From positions 310,001-374,000 of the forward strand of contig NZ_WURB01000003.1 of assembly GCF_009830105.1 (NCBI RefSeq): DNA of 64,000 bases, in the 5' to 3' direction. The position numbers were made by a program, and so were the translations under genes. Below the pieces are notes generated by a model that worked only from the letters and a program-made list of their open reading frames with translations, ran no database searches and was not told the origin of the DNA. This DNA comes from Microvirga makkahensis. Lineage in GTDB: Bacteria; Pseudomonadota; Alphaproteobacteria; Rhizobiales; Beijerinckiaceae. Shown in pieces: positions 57,609-64,000 of this stretch; the first letter of the stretch is position 1; each line of letters begins with the position of its first letter.

Positions 57609-58628
57609 TTAGCGGATCGGCATGCCGTACTGGAGGCCGCCCTTCGTCCAGAGAGCGTTCTGACCGCGCTTGATCTTCAGCCTGGAGCCTTCGCCGACGT
57701 TCTTCTCGAAGCTCTCGCCGTAATTGCCCACGTGCTTGATGACCCGATAGGCCCAGTCGTTCGTCAGGCCGATGGCCTCGCCGAACTTGCCTTCGGTGCC
57801 GAGCAGGCGCTTGATCTCCGGGTTGTCGGAGTTCTTCATCTGATCGACATTGGCCTTGGTCACGCCGAGTTCTTCCGCGTCGAGCATGGCATTGTGAACC
57901 CAGGCGACGATATCGCCCCACTGGTTGTCGCCGTGCCGCACTGCCGGGCCAAGAGGCTCCTTGGAGATGATCTCGGGCAGAACGATGTGGTCGTCGGGAG
58001 CCGAAGCGCGCAGACGCTCCGCATAGAGGCCCGAAGCGTCCGTGGTGAACGCGTCGCAGCGGCCGGAGTCATAAGCCTTGAAGGTTTCGTCCGAGGTCGC
58101 GAAGGCCACCACCTCGTACTTCATGTTGTTGGCGCGGAAGTAGTCGGCGAGATTGAGTTCGGTGGTGGTACCCTGCTGGGTGCAGATCGAAGCGCCGTTC
58201 AGCTCCTTCGCGGACGACACGCCGAGCTTCTTGCGGACCATGAAGCCCTGACCGTCGAAGTAGTTGATGACCGGGAAGTCGAGGCCGAGCTGAGTGTCGC
58301 GGGACATCGTCTTGGTCGAATTGCGCGATAGCACGTCCACTTCGCCCGACTGCAGCGCCGTGAAGCGGTCCTTGGCGGCGAGCGGGATGAAGCGAACCTT
58401 GCTCGGATCGTCGAAGATCGCCGCAGCGATAGCGCGGCAGAGGTCCACGTCGAGACCGGTCCAGTTGCCCTGGGCGTCCGGCAGGCCGAATCCGGCGAGA
58501 CCCGTGTTGGAGCCGCAGGTCAGAAAGCCCTTCTGCTTGACGCTGTTCAGGGTCGCCTGGGCCGAGGCGCCCGTTGCGAGCAGGCTTGCCGTGAGGCCGA
58601 AGGCAATCGATACGAGAGCCTTTTTCAT
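57609..58628 (-). CDS. aapJ: General L-amino acid ABC transporter substrate-binding protein AapJ
   Basis: A 339-residue periplasmic binding protein. Signal peptide MKKALVSIAFGLTASLLATGASAQ, then LNSVKQKGFLTCGSNTGLAGFGL, FTALQSGEVDVLSRNSTKTMSRD, GASICTQQGTTTELNLADYF, and LPEIISKEPLGPAVRHGDNQW with the ligand-contact Arg/Asp typical of AapJ. ATG 58628. It is the first gene of the operon and likely has its promoter between 58629 and 58853. Nitrogen regulation (Ntr) is likely but no NtrC site was recognised. Confidence 0.95.
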   Translation of the reverse strand: MKKALVSIAFGLTASLLATGASAQATLNSVKQKGFLTCGSNTGLAGFGLPDAQGNWTGLDVDLCRAIAAAIFDDPSKVRFIPLAAKDRFTALQSGEVDVLSRNSTKTMSRDTQLGLDFPVINYFDGQGFMVRKKLGVSSAKELNGASICTQQGTTTELNLADYFRANNMKYEVVAFATSDETFKAYDSGRCDAFTTDASGLYAERLRASAPDDHIVLPEIISKEPLGPAVRHGDNQWGDIVAWVHNAMLDAEELGVTKANVDQMKNSDNPEIKRLLGTEGKFGEAIGLTNDWAYRVIKHVGNYGESFEKNVGEGSRLKIKRGQNALWTKGGLQYGMPIR

Positions 58629-58853
58629 GTTGGTTTGTTCTCCCAATAGTTCCATTCGGCTCGCCTGTTCTTGTTCCCCCAGCCGAGCCACGGTCAGACC
58701 GTTCCGCGCCCCATCGGTCGATGGCGGCATCGATCCATCACATTCCATGATTGGTCACCGGTCAAGTCTTGATGGGATGCTTTTTCGCGGGAGGGTTGAC
58801 GCCGGACGCGGCTCGGCTTCTGATCGTGCCCCCTTCAGCAAGTCCTTGAGCCC

Positions 58854-60038
58854 ATGCCCAAACTTCCTCCAAAGCCTGCCCACCTCGCCGAACGCACCCT
58901 GCTCGTCCATGCAGGACGGGAGCCCTTCGAACAGCACGGATTCGTGAATACTCCGATCTATCGCGGCTCCACAGTCCTCTACCCGACGACGGACGATCTC
59001 TTGCACCGCCGGGGCCGCTATTCCTATGGAACGAAGGGGACTCCGACCACGGAAGCTCTCGAGAAGGCGTGGACTGAGCTTACCGGAGCGGCGGGCACGG
59101 TGCTGGCTCCTTCAGGGCTTGCTGCCGTCACGGTCGCCCTCACGTCCTGCCTCAAGGCTGGCGACCACCTCCTGGTCACGGATTCGGTCTACCTTCCCAC
59201 CCGGCAGTTCTGTAACGGGATGCTCAAGAAATTTGGTGTGGAAACCACTTACTACGACCCTTTGATCGGGGCCGAAATCGCCTCTCTCATGCGCCCGAAC
59301 ACGGCCGCCGTGTTCACGGAGGCGCCCGGCTCCCAATCCCTCGAGATGCAGGACATCCCCGCCATCGCGGAGGTTGCGCACCGGCATGGCGCTGTGGTCC
59401 TCATGGACAACACCTGGGCAACCCCCCTGCTCTTCCCGCCTCACGAACGAGGGGTCGACATCGCCATCGAGGCGGGCACCAAGTATCTCAGCGGCGGGTC
59501 AGATCTTCTGCTCGGCCTCGTCTCGGCCAACGAGCGGTGCTTCAAGGACCTGCGCGCGGCCTATGAGGCCTTCGCCATGTGCCCGGGCCCGGAGGATGTT
59601 TTCTTGGGGCTCCGCGGTCTTCGCACCATGGCGCTGCGCCTGCGCGAGCACGAGAAGCAGGCTCTGGAGATGGCGCACTGGCTCGCCGCGCGGCCCGAGG
59701 TGGAGCGCGTGCTCCACCCGGCGCTCGAGTCTTACGCAGGGCACGACATCTGGAAGCGGGACTTCAAGGGTTCGTCCGGCCTGTTCTCCGTCATTCTCAA
59801 GCCCTGTTCGGACAAGGCCCTCGCGGCCATGCTCGACGGCCTGGCGCTGTTCGGAATGGGGTACTCCTGGGGCGGCTTCGAGAGCCTCGTGATTCCGTTC
59901 AACTGCGCAAGCTACCGCACGGCGACGAGGTGGGAGCCGGGCGGCCACGCCCTACGCTTCCACATCGGTCTCGAGGACCTCGAGGATCTCAAGCGCGATC
60001 TCGATGCGGGCTTCGCCCGCCTGCGGGAGGCCGACTAG
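58854..60038 (+). CDS. metC: Cystathionine beta-lyase
   Basis: A 394-residue PLP enzyme of the Cys/Met-metabolism family. Schiff-base lysine K210 in EAGTKYLSGGSDLLLG, the TPIYRGSTVLYPT N-terminus, and YSYGTKGTPTTEALEKAW. MetC cleaves cystathionine to homocysteine, pyruvate and ammonia. Divergent from aapJ over 225 bp. The ribosome site before ATG 58854 is weak (CTTGAG). Confidence 0.93.
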   Translation: MPKLPPKPAHLAERTLLVHAGREPFEQHGFVNTPIYRGSTVLYPTTDDLLHRRGRYSYGTKGTPTTEALEKAWTELTGAAGTVLAPSGLAAVTVALTSCLKAGDHLLVTDSVYLPTRQFCNGMLKKFGVETTYYDPLIGAEIASLMRPNTAAVFTEAPGSQSLEMQDIPAIAEVAHRHGAVVLMDNTWATPLLFPPHERGVDIAIEAGTKYLSGGSDLLLGLVSANERCFKDLRAAYEAFAMCPGPEDVFLGLRGLRTMALRLREHEKQALEMAHWLAARPEVERVLHPALESYAGHDIWKRDFKGSSGLFSVILKPCSDKALAAMLDGLALFGMGYSWGGFESLVIPFNCASYRTATRWEPGGHALRFHIGLEDLEDLKRDLDAGFARLREAD

Positions 60039-60130
60039 CGCAGCATGTGGACCCGCAGGCGGGCGAATGTCCGTGGCCCGAAGGGCCGCGTCAGCGAACC
60101 GTGGATCCGGCTTTCCGCTTATTCGCCGTC

Positions 60131-60150
60131 ATCACCGGCTTTGTGATCCG
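60131..60150. repeat. Divergent ATCACCGGC-type repeat copy
   Basis: ATCACCGGCTTTGTGATCCG is a short hairpin like the copy at 12341. Next to the palindrome at 60179. Confidence 0.4.
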
Positions 60151-60178
60151 GTCCGGGGCACGCTGGGCCTTTCTCGGG

Positions 60179-60201
60179 ATGGCCGGGGCGGGCCCGGCCA
60201 T
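60179..60201. repeat. ATGGCCGGG...CCCGGCCAT palindromic repeat
   Basis: ATGGCCGGG (60179-60187) with CCCGGCCAT (60193-60201), the same core and GGG/GA flanks as 33837-33859. It lies 20 bp after the LABN gene. Confidence 0.65.
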
Positions 60202-60217
60202 GACACGTGTCCGATGT

Positions 60218-60559
60218 TCAGGTCGGGAGTTCGGTCTCGGCCTTCCGCCGCCTTTCCTTTGCGATCAGCATCAGGTTGCGGACATAGATGAAGATCGACA
60301 GGGTCTGGGGCAAGATGATCACGATATCACGTCGGGCGAAACCATAGACCATGGTCATCAGCCCACCGGCGATGGACAGGAACCAGAATCCCATCGGGAT
60401 GACGCTCTTTTCTGCCTTTTCACTTGCGATCCACTGCACGATGAAGCGCGCTCCGAAGACGAACTGGGCCAGCACGCCGAAAGCGGCCCAAAGGTCGAAG
60501 CGGGCAATGACGATATCGTAGAAGTATAATCCGATATCGTGGGATAGGCGCATCAGCAT
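60218..60559 (-). CDS. Lipid A biosynthesis N-terminal domain (LABN) membrane protein
   Basis: A 113-residue three-helix protein of the LABN family, equal to the N-terminal domain once fused to LpxB. Motifs: FVFGARFIVQWIASEKAEKSVIPMGFWFLSIAGG. Start ATG 60559 overlaps the GT2 stop by one base (TGATG), so it is coupled. With the GT2 and GT39 genes it forms a set used to make and transfer a lipid-linked sugar to lipid A or other envelope acceptors; its own role is unknown. Confidence 0.88.
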   Translation of the reverse strand: MLMRLSHDIGLYFYDIVIARFDLWAAFGVLAQFVFGARFIVQWIASEKAEKSVIPMGFWFLSIAGGLMTMVYGFARRDIVIILPQTLSIFIYVRNLMLIAKERRRKAETELPT

Positions 60560-61290
60560 CAGAGGACTTCCTGGGAAACGGGCACGCGCCGGCGGCGGCG
60601 GATCAGCCACCACACACCGGCTAGATCGAGGATTCCGACCCACAGCCGGTCGAAGAGACCATACTTGGACTGCCCGGCGTGGCGGGGCCGGTCGACCACG
60701 TCCAAATGGGCGACCAAAAAGCCCTCGCGCTTGACCAGGGCCGGCATGAAGCGGTGCAGGGCGTCAAAGTACGGCAGGCGCAGATATACGTCGCGTCGGA
60801 AGGCCTTGAGCCCGCAGCCGGTGTCCCTGGTCCCATCGTTCAGAATACGTCCGCGCACCCCGTTCGCGATCCGCGACTGCCAGCGCTTGGCGACCCCTTT
60901 GCGCCCGAGACGCTGGCCCGCGACGAGACCGATGGCTGGATCGTCGAGGGCGGCTACCATCTTCGGGATGAAGGCCGGATCGTTCTGGCCGTCCCCGTCG
61001 AGCGTGGCTATGAGGGGCGCACGCGCCGCATGGACACCCGTGCGCACCGCGGCGCTCTGACCGCAGCTGGCCTCGTGGCGCACGAGGCGCAGCCAGGGCC
61101 GGGTGGCACGGGCCGCCAAGACCTCGTTGGCCGTATCGTCCGTCGAGCCGTCATCAACGTAGATCACCTCGAAGGGGGCGAGCGGCGCGCAGGCGCCCTC
61201 GATCTCCTCCAAGAGGGGGACGATGTTCAAGGCCTCGTTCTTGACGGGCACCACGACGCTGAGACGCGGGGCCGGGATGAAGTCGTTCAT
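60559..61290 (-). CDS. GT2 family glycosyltransferase (dolichol-phosphate mannosyltransferase-like)
   Basis: A 243-residue inverting glycosyltransferase. LSVVVPVKNEALNIVPLLEEI, then VIYVDDGSTDDT and LDGDGQND (DxD-like metal site), followed by CGLKAFRRDVYLRL. This is the DPM1/ArnC class that loads a sugar onto undecaprenyl phosphate. A C-terminal Arg-rich end (WWLIRRRRRVPV) is probably a membrane-contact part. Located 40 bp after GT39, and overlaps LABN. Confidence 0.9.
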   Translation of the reverse strand: MNDFIPAPRLSVVVPVKNEALNIVPLLEEIEGACAPLAPFEVIYVDDGSTDDTANEVLAARATRPWLRLVRHEASCGQSAAVRTGVHAARAPLIATLDGDGQNDPAFIPKMVAALDDPAIGLVAGQRLGRKGVAKRWQSRIANGVRGRILNDGTRDTGCGLKAFRRDVYLRLPYFDALHRFMPALVKREGFLVAHLDVVDRPRHAGQSKYGLFDRLWVGILDLAGVWWLIRRRRRVPVSQEVL

Positions 61291-61330
61291 CGATCAAGGG
61301 CCCTTGTGGACCCCCTCTTGAGAGAAGATG

Positions 61331-63046
61331 TCATGGGCAGCCAGCATCAACGGAATAGACGCCGATCTCCACACGCTTCCCACTGTTGATATTGAAACCC
61401 GAGACCCTGGTCGAGAGGGCAGGTGCGAGCCGGTTCCGCTCGTTCGCGGCCATGAAATCATTCTCGAAGCGCCTGTCCACGAAAACCGCCGCGCAGCTGC
61501 TGTTCTTCAGGAAGGCGGAGGCTTCGGACGCGCCGTCGAGCATGGCGAGATTGGTACCGACCAGAAAAACGAGGCTCGGCTCGCGATAGCCGAGAGTACC
61601 GACGTTCATCTTGCCTCGCACCGTTTCCGCGAGCCTGTCCGAGATCTTCAGCGACCGCAGGTCGAGCTGGGCGAAGCCGAAAACGCCGACGGCCAGGCAG
61701 ACCGAGGAGAGAAAACCGGCCCAGAGGCAGCTCAGCATGCGGTTCCTTATGAAGAGCCACCACGCATACAGCGCGATCGCGGAGGCGGCCACCATGGCGG
61801 GAAGCGCCCGGTAGGGCAGCGTGCCGTCGAAGGACCAGTTCGCCGCCGAGAGGCCGATGGTCAGCCCCACGGGGATGAAGGGAATGAGAACCGTGGACAG
61901 TTTCGCCAGCGGCCGGTGCGGGCCGACGAAGTGGCGGCTGATCGCCATGATGGTGACGATGGCGATCGCCGGAAGCAGAGGCAGGGTGTAATGCGGCAGC
62001 TTGGTCGGAACGGCCTCGAAGACCAGCCAGGAGGGAACGATCCAAGCGAGCGCGAAGGCCACCGGCTCCTCGCGGCGGTGGATCCAGGCGAACGGCACCG
62101 CGATGGCAGCCAGGATCGCGCCAGGCCAGAAGGTGCCGAAGAAAGCCAGCAGATAGAAGCCGGGCGGGGCCCAGTGATACTTCTGTGCCGTACCGACCTT
62201 CCCCAGCATGTCATGGCCCACGGCCTGCGCATAGAAGTCGCCGCCGCTCCTGATGGCGATGGCGACGAACCAGGGCAGGACCACGGCGAGCGTGAATGCC
62301 AGGCCCAGCCAGGGCCTCAAGGTTAGAAGCCAGCGGGTCGAGCGCTCCCTGTAGGCGAGAACGGCGGCCGTGAGGCCGGCGAACATAAGGATCAGGGGCC
62401 CCTTGATGAGGATGCCGAGGGCAAAGCCTGTCCAGAAGATCAACAGGGCCCGGCGGGGCAGAACCCCGGCGCCGCGGCTCAGATAGGCCCGCGCCAAGCC
62501 GCCCATGACCGCGACGGAGCAGGCGGCCAGCATGGCGTCCGTCTTGGCCAGCCGCGCCTCGACCATGAGGATGACGCAGCTGGCCATCAGAGCCGCCGTC
62601 AGGAAGGCTCCTCGCCTCCCGAGGAACGCCAGGGCGGCCCAATAGGTCAGGAGAACAGTCGCGATGGCGCCGAGCAGGGACGGTATCCGGTAGAGAGCAA
62701 TCGTGGTGCGGGCCTCCGAAACGCCCAGAGCATCCCCAAGGGCGACGCTGGCGCTCTGCATCCAGTAGATGCCCACCGGCTTCTTGTAGCGCGCCTCGTC
62801 CTGAAAGCGGACATCGACAAAATCACCCGTCTCCAGCATCTGCTTGGAAGCCTGAGCATAGCGGGGCTCGTCCCGGTCCATGGGCTGGAGGGTGGTGAAG
62901 CCCGGCAGGAAGCAGGCCAGCGACAGCAGAACAAGAACGGCGCAGAGCCGGGCATGGCTCCGCTCCAAGAAACTCGCCAGGTGTGCAGCCGAGAAGCGGC
63001 CCAGGGACAGATGCTGCTGAGCGACGGAACCATCCATCGGTGACAT
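61331..63046 (-). CDS. GT39/ArnT-like glycosyltransferase
   Basis: A 571-residue polytopic GT-C enzyme. The first periplasmic loop carries MDRDEPRYAQASKQMLETGDF, the catalytic DE motif of ArnT-like enzymes, followed by about 11 helices and a small soluble C-terminus (residues ~470-571). It transfers a sugar from undecaprenyl phosphate to lipid A or another acceptor. The sugar (aminoarabinose, galacturonate or other) cannot be told, since no nucleotide-sugar genes are linked. ATG 63046. Confidence 0.88.
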   Translation of the reverse strand: MSPMDGSVAQQHLSLGRFSAAHLASFLERSHARLCAVLVLLSLACFLPGFTTLQPMDRDEPRYAQASKQMLETGDFVDVRFQDEARYKKPVGIYWMQSASVALGDALGVSEARTTIALYRIPSLLGAIATVLLTYWAALAFLGRRGAFLTAALMASCVILMVEARLAKTDAMLAACSVAVMGGLARAYLSRGAGVLPRRALLIFWTGFALGILIKGPLILMFAGLTAAVLAYRERSTRWLLTLRPWLGLAFTLAVVLPWFVAIAIRSGGDFYAQAVGHDMLGKVGTAQKYHWAPPGFYLLAFFGTFWPGAILAAIAVPFAWIHRREEPVAFALAWIVPSWLVFEAVPTKLPHYTLPLLPAIAIVTIMAISRHFVGPHRPLAKLSTVLIPFIPVGLTIGLSAANWSFDGTLPYRALPAMVAASAIALYAWWLFIRNRMLSCLWAGFLSSVCLAVGVFGFAQLDLRSLKISDRLAETVRGKMNVGTLGYREPSLVFLVGTNLAMLDGASEASAFLKNSSCAAVFVDRRFENDFMAANERNRLAPALSTRVSGFNINSGKRVEIGVYSVDAGCP

Positions 63047-63169
63047 GCCTTTGCGGACAAGGATACGGGCGGGGTTATCCCCGCAAGCGCGCTGATGTCC
63101 TCCAAACCCGTCGCGAAGTCAAATTGACGGAAGGTAGCGCCGGGACAGGGACCCGCCCCGGCTGCAGGT

Positions 63170-64000
63170 CTAGACGACCTGGAAATCGTCCGCCGTCATC
63201 CTCAGACCCGTGGCGAGCTTGGCGATTTGCACCGGAGCACCCTTCCCGATTCCGTCTCCATCGTAATGAAGGCTGCCTTTTGCAGAATCGTAAAGAACGC
63301 GGTCGGTGGAATCATGAGCCGTGGCCCCAGTCCAGAACGCCGCCGAAGGGAGCTTGCCAGCTTTCAATTTCGTGAAGATGACGCTCTCGAGATAAATCGT
63401 ATCGTCGCTGACGGAGAAATCGACGATACGGTCGAGATTTGAGGCGAGGCTGGGTTTCCTATTGAAGACGAAGATGTCCCTGCCCGCTCCCCCTGAGAGC
63501 ACGTCGCTGCCTTCGAGCCCGTAGAGACGGTCGTCGCCCCCTCCCCCTTTGAGGATATTCGCGACGGTGTTGCCAACGATCACATCCTTGCCGCTCCCGC
63601 CGACGGCATTCTCGATCAGGGACTGGACACTGCCGCGATAGGTCAAGGCGTTAGCGACGTTGCCGCGCGCCTCCTGCCCGTCCCCGAGCTGGGCGATCTG
63701 GGCTGTGGAGAGACGGGACCACTGGCCCGGACGAAGGTCCACGCGGAGATTGGTGGTGTAATTGGAGAGATCGTAGGTGTCCCTTCCGCCGCCATCCCAG
63801 ACCGTCATAAAGATTCGGTTGCCGCCCGGGACGCTCTGGCCGATGCCATCGGCGGATGCCTGTCCGGTCGCCGGATTCCAGCGGTAGACCGTATTGCCTG
63901 CGTTGGTGGTGAAGTCGGCGCCGTACATCTCCTGCAGCGCGGCGATGTCGTACATCATGAGCGTCTGGGCATAGCCCCAGGTCTCGTTCTCAAGGTACTG
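63170..64000 (-). CDS. Serralysin-like/RTX calcium-binding protein, 3' part
   Basis: The C-terminal 276 residues of a protein whose 5' end lies beyond the window; the frame is open to 64000. The sequence TLMMYDIAALQEMYGADF is the Met-turn and following helix of M10B (serralysin) metalloproteases, and TVYRWN then DTYDLSNYTTNLRVDLRPGQWS are typical. RTX nonapeptides follow (GGGGDDRLYGLEGSDVLSGGAGRD), then a C-terminal domain without a clear hydrophobic secretion signal. The zinc site HExxH would be off the window, so activity is unproven. Type I secretion is expected; TolC is the only exporter part in the window. Confidence 0.8.
   Translation of the reverse strand, partial: QYLENETWGYAQTLMMYDIAALQEMYGADFTTNAGNTVYRWNPATGQASADGIGQSVPGGNRIFMTVWDGGGRDTYDLSNYTTNLRVDLRPGQWSRLSTAQIAQLGDGQEARGNVANALTYRGSVQSLIENAVGGSGKDVIVGNTVANILKGGGGDDRLYGLEGSDVLSGGAGRDIFVFNRKPSLASNLDRIVDFSVSDDTIYLESVIFTKLKAGKLPSAAFWTGATAHDSTDRVLYDSAKGSLHYDGDGIGKGAPVQIAKLATGLRMTADDFQVV

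Overview
The window is 64 kb of GC-rich chromosome from an alphaproteobacterium, most likely Hyphomicrobiales near Methylobacteriaceae/Microvirga. This rests on gene content recognised by eye, not on a search: DivK, a PopZ-like DUF2497 protein, EipB, an AapJQMP transporter, PIMT-TolC-PopZ-ValS order, the topA/rnr/DUF983/NUDIX/rpmG order, PhaR-type boxes before a phasin gene, and several sites matching the EcfG general-stress-response promoter (GGAAC-N16/17-CGTT).

Layout. 0-12.8 kb: aidB-like acyl-CoA dehydrogenase, topA-mgtC, a small stress-type membrane protein, parE, a candidate EcfG-driven sRNA, then rnr-DUF983-NUDIX-rpmG. 12.9-28.1 kb is an accessory-looking stretch: an HU protein with an H1-like tail, an acid-sugar catabolic cluster (denD, TRAP dctP-dctM-dctQ, divergent enolase-superfamily dehydratase), envelope and small stress proteins, a FUSC permease, a decayed macAB locus and adenine deaminase. 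It ends at a candidate CCUCC-loop sRNA and divK. 28.1-34 kb: divK, DUF3572, dinB with a Zn-ribbon-like N-terminus, eipB, and ridA-glpQ-acetyltransferase. 34-44 kb: clpA/clpS, phasin, a D,D-carboxypeptidase with a SPOR domain, a J-domain membrane protein, DUF1489 and a biotin-dependent carboxylase alpha subunit. 44-50 kb: valS, popZ-like, tolC, PIMT-like, tRNA-Cys. 50-54 kb: tRNA-Asn with a 51-bp duplicated 3' end enclosing a tiny integration remnant, a broken photolyase gene, alaX and a mercaptopyruvate sulfurtransferase. 54-64 kb: aapJQMP, metC, a three-gene lipid-linked sugar transfer set (GT39, GT2, LABN), and the 3' part of a serralysin-like RTX protein cut by the window edge.

The most unusual material is regulatory: four good EcfG promoter matches, one driving a roughly 65-nt C-rich-loop RNA with its own terminator; a second unannotated RNA near divK whose loop could mimic an anti-Shine-Dalgarno; and a minimal att-flanked scar at tRNA-Asn. 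No complete insertion sequence, CRISPR array or rRNA gene was seen.
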